39,625 bases of DNA, taken from positions 1-39,625 of the IMG/VR virus record IMGVR_UViG_3300042876_000106, one strand, 5' to 3'. The position numbers and the translations under genes are program-made. The notes beneath the pieces are model-generated. The model did no database searches. It had not been told where the DNA came from and saw only the letters and a program-made list of their open reading frames with translations. Shown here one piece after another: positions 12,779-21,544 of the stretch. Origin of the DNA: a virus. Within the stretch, counting starts at the first letter, position 1; every line of letters begins with the position of its first letter.

Positions 12779-12797
12779 ATATGTTACTGTGATATAC
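12779..12797 (-). promoter_or_regulatory. Operator-like site D before the tail tube gene
   Basis: The minus strand reads GTATATCACAGTAACATAT followed by TAA, which matches the shared 19-bp operator consensus except for the right half (TAAC for TGAT). It lies 16 bases before the ATG at 12763. No TTTG/TAnnTTTG pair with correct spacing is visible around it, so here it may be an operator or an activator-dependent promoter. Confidence 0.5.
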
Positions 12798-12851
12798 TTT
12801 GAAACAAATTTATTCCTTAATACAATATGTATTTGGTAAACATTTTACCAT

Positions 12852-13091
12852 TTATTTTTCTACAATCTTCCTAACGAGTTCTAACGATACACAATATCTT
12901 TCAGCCAGACGACCCTTTAATCGTTGCCGTTCCTTAGACTGTGCCTTGCGTCTGTATTCCTCCTTAATAAGAATGTCCCTGCATATCTTAAAGTTTAACA
13001 TTCCTTTATCGAATAGTAAGTTGGTCACGTTAGGATCAATGTTAAATTCATCCCTTAATAGTTTTGCCGTTTCCGCCTTTACATCCGTCAT
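12852..13091 (-). CDS. Small basic protein after the tape measure
   Basis: This 79-residue protein has an N-terminal helix and a long basic stretch (KEEYRRKAQSKERQRLKGRL), with an end AERYCVSLELVRKIVEK that looks like a helix-turn-helix. It overlaps the tape measure stop (start at 13091). The C-terminal part is similar to small phage proteins of unknown role that contain a short helix-turn-helix. A regulator of the operator at 12779-12797 just downstream is a possible role, with no direct evidence. Confidence 0.58.
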   Translation of the reverse strand: MTDVKAETAKLLRDEFNIDPNVTNLLFDKGMLNFKICRDILIKEEYRRKAQSKERQRLKGRLAERYCVSLELVRKIVEK

Positions 13092-15085
13092 TATATCCTA
13101 TTCGTCTGATTGATCACCTGTAATTCGTTCTGTGCAGAGTTCAATTTGTTAACATCGAGTACTACCTGTATCTGGTTCATCATCTGTGAAAGCCTGTTGA
13201 AATCGAATCCCATAGCCGGAATCTCCGGGGCTTGAGTACCAACATAACCGCCGTCAGCATAACCAGGGACACCGATCCGCCTCATAGTACCTGATCCGCC
13301 TAACATTGCTACCTGACGATCATTTAAGAATGTTTCACCTTCCATTGCATAGACAAGGGTATTATCTCTTGACCTGTCATTATGTAGTTTCAACCCTTGA
13401 CGAGAAAATCCTACACGGCCACCGGAGGCTAAAGGCTGAGAATTTAAAGCCACAACCGCAGCATTTACCTCTGCTGAAATTGCTATCCCGTGCATTAAAA
13501 ACTCTTTCCATGTCTTTGATGTTGCTGCGGCCTGAAGTGATGCCAAACCACCCTTTATAAATATCTCCCAGTATTCCCGTTTCCTTGCTTCCCTTGCGTA
13601 TTTTAAACGTATTTCCTCTTGCTTTTCTGCTGTCAGTCCCGCAACATTCATTTCGACATTCATCTTTTCATACTGTCGCTCTTTCCATGCTGCGAAGTTT
13701 GCTTCCTCTACGCCCTGAACGCCCTGAATGATAGTACCCTGAAGATCCCTTTCAAACTCTGCTTCATCTTCAGCCAGTTTTTTCTTTTTGTCTTCGGCAT
13801 CTTTAAAGTCCTTTACACTTTGAATCCCTGCCTGATATTCTGCGTCTACCCGCTTATTCAGTTCGTCTAGTTCAACATCTGTAAGTCCCTTAATCTGTAA
13901 TTCCCTTTTGTCAATAGAATCTTTGTGAGCGTCCTCAATCTCCTTGTATGCTTTCTCATTTGCTTCGACAGACAACTCGAGGGCTTTCTTCTCATTTTCA
14001 ACTCTTTCTCTTTCCCCTTTAGCTAATTCATCCTGCGCTTTTTTAATCCTTATTTCCGTTTTTCTGACCCTACCAATACTTGCAGTTTCCAAGTCTATTT
14101 CATTAGCGATAGCCTCTTGTAATCTTTTCCTATCTTCATCCCTTAACTGTCCGGTCTTTTCTTTTTCATCATTTATTAAACTGATAAGTATTGTTTTCTG
14201 CTTTGCAATTTGTATTTCTTTATCTGCTTGTTCATCTTCAAACTTTATAGAATCCTTTAAAGCCTGAAGTCTTTGTCCCATTGGCAACTTATCATTAAGA
14301 TAAAGTTCATTTGCCTTTGCGATTTTATTATTTGACTCTGCCCTTGTTACTATCAGACCTCTTTCTAAATCCTCTAATTCCTGTTCCTGTTTTTTATAAT
14401 TCTCCGCAGCCACACTGGCATCATTCATTGACTTGCCTGTTTTGTCAATCCATTCTTTAAATCCCGGAATTAAATTTACAGTAGTACCAAGTGTTTTTAC
14501 AATTTTTGAAAATACATCTCCCCATTTTGTAGGAGAATTTCCTGAATCGCCTACCATTGATTTTCCGAGAGCCACCAACTCGCCTCGCAATACAGATACA
14601 GATGCTTTAAATCCTGAAACTTTCCTTTCAAGCAGTTCAACGCCTTCCTCAGAGTTTTTAAAGAATGAAATAAGCGGTGCAGAAACAGCCAACAATCCAC
14701 CCCCTACCAATGCACCAATAGGACCTAATGCGCCTAATTTGGTAGCCAATCCTGACAAACTTGATGCTACTGTTCCAATAGGTCCTGGCATTGATTGGAA
14801 CTGTGCAAATAACTCGCTTAAAGATTTCTTTGTATAACCTAATTGAGTTCCTAATTTTTTATGGTCGTCTTGTAGATTAGTTAAATGTTGGCGATAAGCA
14901 GCAAGTTGTTGTAATTGCTCATTTGATGCCATACCTCCCTGTGCAGTAACAGCCTTATTAAGATCCTGAATTTCTTTTTTGGTATTCCTGATCTTAATCG
15001 CAAGTCTTTCAAATTCTATTTGTTCATTTGAAATTCCGCTTATCTCTACTTTAATACCGACTACCTTTTCCTGATCTTTTGCCAT
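13091..15085 (-). CDS. Tail tape measure protein
   Basis: This 664-residue protein has an N-terminal coiled coil (residues 20-95). A Gly/Ala-rich hydrophobic segment spans about 100-142 (GALVGGGLLAVSAPLISFF) and charged helical repeats run from 225-520. The C-terminal part has short Gly-rich loops (RVGFSRQGLK, GEGETFL-like, GYADGGYVG). A long helical protein with a membrane-like segment and a glycine-rich end is typical of tape measures, which set tail length and enter the host envelope. About 660 residues would fit a tail near 100 nm at 1.5 angstrom per residue. A fibre gene precedes it and a tube-like gene follows. Confidence 0.75.
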   Translation of the reverse strand: MAKDQEKVVGIKVEISGISNEQIEFERLAIKIRNTKKEIQDLNKAVTAQGGMASNEQLQQLAAYRQHLTNLQDDHKKLGTQLGYTKKSLSELFAQFQSMPGPIGTVASSLSGLATKLGALGPIGALVGGGLLAVSAPLISFFKNSEEGVELLERKVSGFKASVSVLRGELVALGKSMVGDSGNSPTKWGDVFSKIVKTLGTTVNLIPGFKEWIDKTGKSMNDASVAAENYKKQEQELEDLERGLIVTRAESNNKIAKANELYLNDKLPMGQRLQALKDSIKFEDEQADKEIQIAKQKTILISLINDEKEKTGQLRDEDRKRLQEAIANEIDLETASIGRVRKTEIRIKKAQDELAKGERERVENEKKALELSVEANEKAYKEIEDAHKDSIDKRELQIKGLTDVELDELNKRVDAEYQAGIQSVKDFKDAEDKKKKLAEDEAEFERDLQGTIIQGVQGVEEANFAAWKERQYEKMNVEMNVAGLTAEKQEEIRLKYAREARKREYWEIFIKGGLASLQAAATSKTWKEFLMHGIAISAEVNAAVVALNSQPLASGGRVGFSRQGLKLHNDRSRDNTLVYAMEGETFLNDRQVAMLGGSGTMRRIGVPGYADGGYVGTQAPEIPAMGFDFNRLSQMMNQIQVVLDVNKLNSAQNELQVINQTNRI

Positions 15086-15090
15086 GTCAT

Positions 15091-16032
15091 TTAAGCATTA
15101 TGTATTTGCAAACTTGCCGAAATATGAACGTGTGAACTGGTTGCCATTGTGCCGGATGTAACAACCGCCAGGACATAGAACCCGTCAGCCGGTAGTGCAA
15201 AATCAGCCCCTACAAGGCTATTCTGTGAATCGGCTCCCAGGTTTGTACCCGTTGCCTGAGACCCGGTAACAGGAGAACCGATGGTATAAATACAAAGCCC
15301 TGCGCCTCCTGATGTTGCCGGACGTGTAACAGGGTGTAATCCTATCTTAAATGTTCCTGTAAACGGCGCCGCGTCATTGCACTCTATCACAGCCCTGATC
15401 CTTAGCTTTGCACTTAAACTATTGATAGTTGGATAGTCTGCTGCTGCGATATAAATTGTATTCAATGGGTAAAGTGTACCCGTCCCTGTCACAGCCACCG
15501 GATCACCCTGACCCATGCCATAAGTGTTAGCCGTTTTTGCAGCAGTAAGCGAACCGGATGAATCAAGGATAGTTCTATAAGGAGATAGCCATGCCAGTTG
15601 ATCGTGTGAGTGTGATGCTATTGCCCCGGTTAGTTTAGCCTCTATCTCTGCCTGTGTAATATCACTATTCTTTTGTGCGTTGCTTGGTGCATGAGCAGAA
15701 GAAACATGACTCTGGATATTTGCATTTGTCGGTTCGTAAGGATGCGTATGTGTCTTTGGTGTCCTTGCGTCTGAGAGTCTTCCATCATCACCCTTAACAT
15801 AAGAAGAAAGATCCTGGTTATCGCTTCCGGGTGCGTGTGCGTCCCTGAGTGCTGCCTGGATATCTCCATCGGATTTTACTTCGTTAATTGTTATGCCAGT
15901 AACCGGATGAACTGTAAGGTAACTATTAACAGTAGAAGAAACATCAATTGCGTCAGCTGCTGCTTTGGCAATATCATCAATCTTCAGGAATACCCTTCTG
16001 CCGTCCCTATATCCTATGATCTTATCGTTCAT
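15091..16032 (-). CDS. Tail fibre protein
   Basis: This 313-residue protein has residues 1-40 helical and residues 60-140 with the shaft-type sequence DDGRLSDARTPKTHTHPYEP and AxAPSNAQKNSDITQAEIE, a hallmark of many tail fibres (GDDxRLSDARTPxxHTH). Residues 145-313 form a beta-rich tip that may be a jelly-roll carbohydrate-binding or trimerisation domain. It begins in the stop of the previous tail gene (ATGA) and is followed 5 bases later by the tape measure. It is likely part of the tail tip or a side fibre that touches the host surface. Confidence 0.72.
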   Translation of the reverse strand: MNDKIIGYRDGRRVFLKIDDIAKAAADAIDVSSTVNSYLTVHPVTGITINEVKSDGDIQAALRDAHAPGSDNQDLSSYVKGDDGRLSDARTPKTHTHPYEPTNANIQSHVSSAHAPSNAQKNSDITQAEIEAKLTGAIASHSHDQLAWLSPYRTILDSSGSLTAAKTANTYGMGQGDPVAVTGTGTLYPLNTIYIAAADYPTINSLSAKLRIRAVIECNDAAPFTGTFKIGLHPVTRPATSGGAGLCIYTIGSPVTGSQATGTNLGADSQNSLVGADFALPADGFYVLAVVTSGTMATSSHVHISASLQIHNA

Positions 16033-18035
16033 GTCCGTAGTATTAACTCAAGTTCACAATTAACCCCATCTGATATTATCTTCTGTAAAACGAAATAATG
16101 ATCTATGCCCTTGATAGTAATCATGTATGTAGGTCTGAATCCCTCGCTAGTGGCCGTGTTAACTACCATCTGAAACTGCTGAAGGAATAACGGCTTATTC
16201 TTGATCTTAACAGTGAACAGTTTTCCTTTGTCAATATAGTGGTAGAATTTAATCCAATAAGCGGAATAGGTGGCACTCCAATCAACCGGAGATATTTTCG
16301 GGTAAGTAGTTTTAGCCACTGAATCATAATACCAGGTAAACCCCGATGTTAAACCTTCCCATTTGACTATTCGTGTATTAAAGTTCGTTAGTCTGTCAAA
16401 GATTATCGGTGCATCGTCAAGAACAGCAGTGTTCCATATTCTTGGAATATCGCTTACATACCATTCTCCAATGGTTGAATTAATCCCTTTGATGAATGAA
16501 CTAAATGGATGTTCGATAGTAATGGGTTCCGGCTTCGTGAATAGACTTGTTAATATTATATCCTTACTATTTGGACTTACTGCTGTCTTTAGATATTCCT
16601 CATAGGCCTTATCACTTGAATCATCCTTCCACTTCAGGGTTATCTGCTTATTAAAATAATTACTTAACAGTTCATTTGGGATATCATCATTATCGAGGTA
16701 ATCAGTCAGATCAACCACAGTGGAAGAAATAAACGAGTCCCAGGGTTCAATATAAATGACCTGTTTGATCTTATCAACCCAAAACCTTAAATTGAATATG
16801 TCCCTTATTGCGGTAAGAAACTCCAGCTGTGTCATGTCTGGCATCTTCTTATCGCACTCTACAAGTTGGTTTAACCCCGTATAAAGACAGACACTATTCC
16901 AAATGAATTTAAAGTCCGTTGAAGTTGTGAAACTAATATTTATATCAATCGGATCAATAGAGGTATTAGTAAGAGACTGAGTAACGAACCTTGTAACAAA
17001 AACAATATCCCCAGCCTCCAAATAAATATACTTTGCAAGCAGGGTGTATGTTGTATTTAAGATATTAGTACTTGAATAATTTACTGTCTGGGTAGTAAGT
17101 ACATCGGTAACAGCTCCCCTTGTTCTCCTGATTTCCAATATTATCTGCTGGGAGTTGATCGTTATTCCCGGCTCAGTTACCCACAACGGCACAGCAACAT
17201 AAGATAAATAATAAGTTCCTGATTCGGGTATGGTGTATTGATTCCCTGTGAACGCACTTGCCTGATCAGTAATAATATTCTGAAGATCCATCACTGCGTC
17301 AGTGATGGTGAACGATTTAGTCTGACCAGCGTTAATTGTTCCGTTTACGCTGTTATCTGAGGCATTAAGTACTTTAGCCTCAAATGCCTTATCATTAATA
17401 TATTTATCGTTTGCGATTGTTTCCTTTGCAAGAATAAATAAGTCTTTTATTGCTGCAAGAGATAGGAAACTGCTTGAAATAGTATAAGGAGATAGTATCT
17501 TTTCGATTATCTGACAAACCGAAAACATAGGAATAAAATCATTCGGAAGCCAGTTTGCTGTTGTTCCTGTTTCGGCACTCGCTAAAGCTCCGAAGTTAAT
17601 CATTGGATAACGATAAAATGGATAACTGGCAGACCACGAATCCGAGACCGTTGCAGAATCCAAATAGTGATCCTGATCGGTCAAATTCAAATCGCTCAGT
17701 TTCTTTGTACCAAGTGAGTCAATCCAATCATCTGAATTTATTATGACCTTTGCCGCCTGATCACTTAAACTGAGTATCTTTACCTTCCCCTGAATAACAA
17801 ACAAGTCCCCTAAAAATAACCGGCCTATACTACTTGTTTCACTTTTAACATCCGGTTGATTAATATACGACAGAAGCCTTTTATTGGTCTTTGTCAGTGG
17901 AAGATTAAGAGTATAGGATTTATTATTGCTACCAAATTGAAAGTTCCTCACATCTCCTATTGAGAACATAACATTAAAAGCCTCATTGAAATCAGCCTTT
18001 TCAGTTCCGATGTACAGACTAATATTCATATTCAA
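16029..18035 (-). CDS. Large tail/baseplate protein (Bacteroidetes phage type)
   Basis: This 668-residue protein begins with ISLYIGTEKADFNEAFNVMF then FGSNNKSYTLNLPLTKTNKR and LGDLFVIQGKVKIL. This start is common to large baseplate or tail-tip proteins of Bacteroidetes phages, which first form a beta domain and then a set of insertion domains. The rest is rich in beta strands with many Ser/Thr/Asn and no catalytic motif. The end resembles a hub domain (YMITIKGIDHYFVLQKIISD). It overlaps the 484-residue tail gene by 17 bases. A role as distal tail or hub protein is inferred from family and place. Confidence 0.65.
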   Translation of the reverse strand: MNMNISLYIGTEKADFNEAFNVMFSIGDVRNFQFGSNNKSYTLNLPLTKTNKRLLSYINQPDVKSETSSIGRLFLGDLFVIQGKVKILSLSDQAAKVIINSDDWIDSLGTKKLSDLNLTDQDHYLDSATVSDSWSASYPFYRYPMINFGALASAETGTTANWLPNDFIPMFSVCQIIEKILSPYTISSSFLSLAAIKDLFILAKETIANDKYINDKAFEAKVLNASDNSVNGTINAGQTKSFTITDAVMDLQNIITDQASAFTGNQYTIPESGTYYLSYVAVPLWVTEPGITINSQQIILEIRRTRGAVTDVLTTQTVNYSSTNILNTTYTLLAKYIYLEAGDIVFVTRFVTQSLTNTSIDPIDINISFTTSTDFKFIWNSVCLYTGLNQLVECDKKMPDMTQLEFLTAIRDIFNLRFWVDKIKQVIYIEPWDSFISSTVVDLTDYLDNDDIPNELLSNYFNKQITLKWKDDSSDKAYEEYLKTAVSPNSKDIILTSLFTKPEPITIEHPFSSFIKGINSTIGEWYVSDIPRIWNTAVLDDAPIIFDRLTNFNTRIVKWEGLTSGFTWYYDSVAKTTYPKISPVDWSATYSAYWIKFYHYIDKGKLFTVKIKNKPLFLQQFQMVVNTATSEGFRPTYMITIKGIDHYFVLQKIISDGVNCELELILRT

Positions 18036-19473
18036 TCTGTATCTGATTGGTGAACAACTCCCGGCCCTTGTTGATAGTTACGCCGTCCGTTACTACTGTT
18101 ACATCCGTTGGCGTGGCATAACTGGCTTCAAGCCTTTTAACATTATCGGAGATTAGTAAACTCTTTAGATATTCAGTATTTGCCTGATCTTTGAAAAGGG
18201 TCTCAAGCGTCTGCCGGCAGATCCCGTCTGCACTAATGAGCTTTCTGTTCTTCTTGCTTCCGCTAAAGTAGTTTCTTATGGTAGTAAACTCCTGGTCCTT
18301 CAATCCTTCAAAGGCAAGGTATTCTTTCCCTCCTACAAGCCCGTCAAACTCCAAAACGACCCTTTCATCAATAGATTTAGTGTCAGGATAAACACCTTGA
18401 GCGATAGATATTTGTATTCCCGTCAGGTCACACATATAGAAGATCAGCGATGTTGCTACTGTTGCCATTAATTCACCGACATTGATAATCACAACACCCC
18501 AACCCTCGTAACATACCGGATGCGTGGCATGGTTATACGCTCCACCATCCTTTGAATAGAATAACTCAAGGTTGACATACTCGGTGAAAAAGACTTTCCA
18601 ATATTCGTAAGGAGTAGCGGTAAAGAACTTTGTTACTGTGCTATTGATAGTCTTATTGGCAAACTGAGCGTATTCATCATGTAATACATATTCAGCAAAA
18701 GAAACACCATCCCCTTTAGCTGGCACATACCTGAATACCTGAGTTGCGGATGTTGCCCCGGTAGTGGTTACTCCTGATGAGTTTTCATATACCTCTGTGA
18801 AATTAACAAAGTAAGGAGCTAGTGGACTTCCGATAGTTGTCCGGTTTGTGGTTATCTTATATAAATAGAAGTAGCCGTTGAAATTAAGTCCTCCCGATAA
18901 GTGACCAACCTTTATGTTTATTGTTCCGTTTGCCGTTGGTATGATAATGATCCCTTTATTATTTACTAGCGGGTCCCATCCTCTCTGAGTGATTGGCGTT
19001 CCTTCAATCTTATAATACGGACTGTTTGCACCTGATGAATTAAAGGAATAGGTGAAAAGCAAATAAATATCCCCTGCCGTTACTGTGATGTTATTTGATG
19101 TTGCAAACGTATTTGCAGCAGCAGCCTTGACAGCTGCATTAATATATTCCCCTGTAACTGTCAGGGTGTCAAAAGTACCTTCTGATGAAGGAAAGTCTGT
19201 AATAAGATTCGATCCTATTGATCCGGTCTTTACAATGTCACCTGAATCCCTAGCAAAGAGCAACCCCGGAGTAAGCGATTTAAGAATATCTCCGAAGTCA
19301 AAGTCAGCCAACCCTTTAGGTCGTTCTACTGTTGCCTTTACAATTCCCTCGTGGTAAATATCAGCCCGTACCCTGAGATTAACATGAGAACTGTCCTCAG
19401 ATAAGGAAGTAGCCACGTTGAACGCAGCGGAGTTCGATATACTTACAGGGGTTGTATTGAGTGTCAGGGACAT
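18019..19473 (-). CDS. Tail protein, probable distal tail component
   Basis: This 484-residue, Thr/Ser/Asn-rich beta protein begins MSLTLNTTPVSISNSAAFNV then VRADIYHEGIVKATVERPKG. It ends with a helical-beta part (RNYFSGSKKNRKLISADGIC, then NQIQIEYEY). It shows neither fibre repeats nor catalytic residues. Its position before the baseplate-type protein and its overlap with it (17 bases) suggest a partner in the tail tip. A middle region with ITVTAGDIYLLFTYSFN looks like a carbohydrate-binding-type beta sandwich. No named family was recognised. Confidence 0.58.
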   Translation of the reverse strand: MSLTLNTTPVSISNSAAFNVATSLSEDSSHVNLRVRADIYHEGIVKATVERPKGLADFDFGDILKSLTPGLLFARDSGDIVKTGSIGSNLITDFPSSEGTFDTLTVTGEYINAAVKAAAANTFATSNNITVTAGDIYLLFTYSFNSSGANSPYYKIEGTPITQRGWDPLVNNKGIIIIPTANGTINIKVGHLSGGLNFNGYFYLYKITTNRTTIGSPLAPYFVNFTEVYENSSGVTTTGATSATQVFRYVPAKGDGVSFAEYVLHDEYAQFANKTINSTVTKFFTATPYEYWKVFFTEYVNLELFYSKDGGAYNHATHPVCYEGWGVVIINVGELMATVATSLIFYMCDLTGIQISIAQGVYPDTKSIDERVVLEFDGLVGGKEYLAFEGLKDQEFTTIRNYFSGSKKNRKLISADGICRQTLETLFKDQANTEYLKSLLISDNVKRLEASYATPTDVTVVTDGVTINKGRELFTNQIQIEYEY

Positions 19474-19477
19474 AGTA

Positions 19478-19981
19478 TTAAGTATTAATTGAAAGTTCCC
19501 ATTGTTTGAGTATCACATCTATCTTTACAGACAGGACATTTTTTGACAGTTCACCGATAGCATCCATTATCTTATCTTCCCCTTTTTTCATTCCTTCCTC
19601 AATCCAGTCTGTCCTTTTGCCAGTGGAAGAAAACCTATTACTTCCGGGTGACGGCATACCGGACTTCTTTAAGGACTTAGCTATTGCAAAGGCTATTGAC
19701 CTGCTCTCTTTATCGTCACCTATCGACATACGGCTTTTAACCCAGCCCTGTAATGCTTCAATAGGAGGCATCTTACCGGGCCACTTTGCACCCGTTGCCT
19801 GGTAGAACCCATAGGGATAGATCATACCTGTCAGGATAAACCTGTCAACTTCCTGTTTGACTTTCCATTCAAGTTCCTTGACGATCTTGCCGGTCATGTG
19901 ATGGCCCTGTGCCTCCCATTCGTTTGCAAGAAACTCAGTGATAACTTGTTCAATCCGTTCTATGTCTGTTCCGATACTCAT
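19478..19981 (-). CDS. Neck/minor tail protein, HK97 gp10-like
   Basis: This 167-residue protein starts at the ATG at 19981, overlapping the upstream stop as TAATG. It has helical ends and a central basic, glycine-containing loop. Features such as PIEALQGWVKSRMSIGDD, RSIAFAIAKSLKKSGMPSPG and FSSTGKRTDWIEEGMKKGED resemble the gp10-like neck proteins that join head and tail in HK97-type phages, where a loop with SGxxP sits between two helices. The following genes are tail proteins and the preceding one a tail completion candidate, so the place fits. Direct similarity is modest. Confidence 0.58.
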   Translation of the reverse strand: MSIGTDIERIEQVITEFLANEWEAQGHHMTGKIVKELEWKVKQEVDRFILTGMIYPYGFYQATGAKWPGKMPPIEALQGWVKSRMSIGDDKESRSIAFAIAKSLKKSGMPSPGSNRFSSTGKRTDWIEEGMKKGEDKIMDAIGELSKNVLSVKIDVILKQWELSINT

Positions 19982-20403
19982 TAGCAATTAAGTTCTATCT
20001 CCATTTCATAAGAAAGTCCTACTTCTCTTTCAGGGTCTTTTGCTCCCTGTCCGTAATATGTTCCACTCAGATCATTGACGTTGATGTTCAGTCTGGATGA
20101 TTCGTTCATCTTATTCAGATAGGTATCAACATACCCTTCTATCTGGTCCCAAATGACAACCTTATCATCCTTTTTATCATTATAAAGCTGCATAGCAAAC
20201 AGTTTAAGGGTGATCGTCTTTGAAGGTTGCGCCGGGGTTGTGCGTCCATCCTTCTTGAACTTTGCGCCTCCCAGCTCCCAAAGCACAGCCGGGTAAGAAA
20301 TCTTCCGGGCTGTCTTGAGGTACTCATCCCAGTCGAAGATTACTTCAGCTATTGATGTGCCTGTCGTTACCTGAAGGATCTGTTTAAGTGCTGCCAGTGT
20401 CAT
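19981..20403 (-). CDS. Probable tail completion protein
   Basis: This 140-residue alpha-beta protein has an early strand with YPAVLWELGGAKFKKDGRTT, later ITLKLFAMQLYNDKKDDKVV and a C-terminal strand pair GLSYEMEIELNC. The layout (a short helix, a strand on which the paired subunit sits, a long helix with DxxxxIWDQIEGYV, then a final strand pair) is that of small tail terminator proteins. These form a ring that closes the tail tube and joins the neck. It lies immediately before the gp10-like gene, as in many siphoviruses. Family assignment is by plan and place. Confidence 0.5.
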   Translation of the reverse strand: MTLAALKQILQVTTGTSIAEVIFDWDEYLKTARKISYPAVLWELGGAKFKKDGRTTPAQPSKTITLKLFAMQLYNDKKDDKVVIWDQIEGYVDTYLNKMNESSRLNINVNDLSGTYYGQGAKDPEREVGLSYEMEIELNC

Positions 20404-20569
20404 TGAGTCTCTTTTTAAGTCTTTTAATATGTAGTCTTATAAATAATCTTCCTTTGTCGTTAAGTTCGCAGTCACAAAGATTCTGCAATAAAAATTCAAG
20501 TATCTCTATCTGCGCTTTAGCTTCTATCTGCCTGCTGTCTGTTGAACCCGATGTAGTGATAGAAGTCAT
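20384..20569 (-). CDS. Small helical protein before the tail completion gene
   Basis: This 61-residue protein (MTSITTSGSTDSRQIEAKAQ, then LEFLLQNLCDCELNDKGRLF) ends in a basic helix, IRLHIKRLKKRLNDTGST. It overlaps the next gene by 20 bases. A plus-strand frame covers the same bases (20388-20573) but fits no operon. Small helical proteins in this place could be head-tail joining factors. No family was recognised. It has two cysteines close together (CDC) but no pair for a zinc site. Confidence 0.5.
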   Translation of the reverse strand: MTSITTSGSTDSRQIEAKAQIEILEFLLQNLCDCELNDKGRLFIRLHIKRLKKRLNDTGST

Positions 20570-20602
20570 ATAGCTTACATTTTTCTATTTCCTTTACTGT
20601 TC

Positions 20603-21430
20603 CTAATCCTCCGTAACTGGCTGCCTCGTAGATGATGGCTCTGTTACCGTATTTTTGTAAAGCCGTGCCAGTTGTACGACCTCTTGGATCTGACGGCCTT
20701 GAGAAAATAACCGGATAGTCCCTGTGTAGTCTGTTAAGCGTCTTGAGGTGTAAAAAAAAACCGACCAGACAACGGACATAGGAGCTTTCATAAACAGGTT
20801 CTGCCTTTCCAAAACCCTTGATTCATCATACTGTTCACCTTTCCTCCGGCAGTAGATAGCCATAAATCTTGAAAGTCTTTTTATATCTTCCTTCGTGATC
20901 TTTATTCCCCTGAACAGATCGGCAGCTTCCAGATAACTTATTACCGGCTCATCAAACAGTTCTATATCCTGATCGTCTAATCTGACAGTTTTAGGAAGGT
21001 AGTATTTATGGAATCCTATCCTGAAAGACTTTATATCCTCCGGTTGGTATCTTTCAATCTTTGCCATGAAGTTGATCACAGGGATATGATAGATAAGCGT
21101 CAGGATAAACGGCTTGAAATAGTAATCGTAAAGATCATTTACCTGCTCAGTTGTCAGTATATTAACCAGTGATTCAGGAATATTTGTCAGGCAAAGGATT
21201 ACTTTCTTATAGAAGTCAGGGAATACGATGTTTAACTCATAGTCACCGATCTTACTTATCTCATCAACATAAGCGTCAATACCATGCTCAAACTTGCCGT
21301 CTGCCAGGATGAACGCCTCGTATTTCTCCGGGATAGGAATAGCCGAAAGCTGGCTGAACTTCTCAAGGGTGATGTCCTTCCAGTTGTAAATCCCTCTGTA
21401 TTTCTTTTTGTTTATGGTTATGGTTATCAT
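20603..21430 (-). CDS. Unknown protein between adhesin and tail completion genes
   Basis: This 275-residue, mainly helical protein begins with a small beta unit (MITITINKKKYRGIYNWKDI, a pattern often seen in phage tail assembly proteins). It continues with helices rich in Tyr, Phe and Ile and ends in a polar tail. The start resembles the beta-strand opening of tail assembly chaperone-type proteins. No catalytic motif or membrane segment is evident. It is placed after the adhesins and before the tail completion gene, so it is probably a tail assembly factor or structural protein. Function is open. Confidence 0.5.
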   Translation of the reverse strand: MITITINKKKYRGIYNWKDITLEKFSQLSAIPIPEKYEAFILADGKFEHGIDAYVDEISKIGDYELNIVFPDFYKKVILCLTNIPESLVNILTTEQVNDLYDYYFKPFILTLIYHIPVINFMAKIERYQPEDIKSFRIGFHKYYLPKTVRLDDQDIELFDEPVISYLEAADLFRGIKITKEDIKRLSRFMAIYCRRKGEQYDESRVLERQNLFMKAPMSVVWSVFFYTSRRLTDYTGTIRLFSQGRQIQEVVQLARLYKNTVTEPSSTRQPVTED

Positions 21431-21457
21431 TTTTTGTTATATTGAAGACCGAAATAC

Positions 21458-21544
21458 CTATCCAAATATCCTTACTATCACCACCAAAATCGCTGATAAA
21501 ATCAGTAGTATGCGGATGAAACGGATTTGAGTTCCTTCTTTCAT
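21458..21544 (-). CDS. Tiny single-span membrane peptide
   Basis: This 28-codon frame (MKEGTQIRFIRILLILSAIL then VVIVRIFG) starts in the stop of the Asp-box protein gene (ATGA at 21541-21544) and codes for a short basic head followed by one hydrophobic segment. The 110-base interval holds nothing else. The coupled start supports translation, though a frame this short can arise by chance. It might be a small membrane effector. No family was recognised. Confidence 0.33.
   Translation of the reverse strand: MKEGTQIRFIRILLILSAILVVIVRIFG

Noticed and set aside
14433-14837. A 134-codon plus-strand frame inside the tape measure gene
   Set aside because: Fully antisense to a long, well-supported gene and without its own start context.
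15091-16032. A diversity-generating retroelement aimed at the tail fibre or lectin genes
   Set aside because: No reverse transcriptase, no template repeat and no accessory gene were found in the window.
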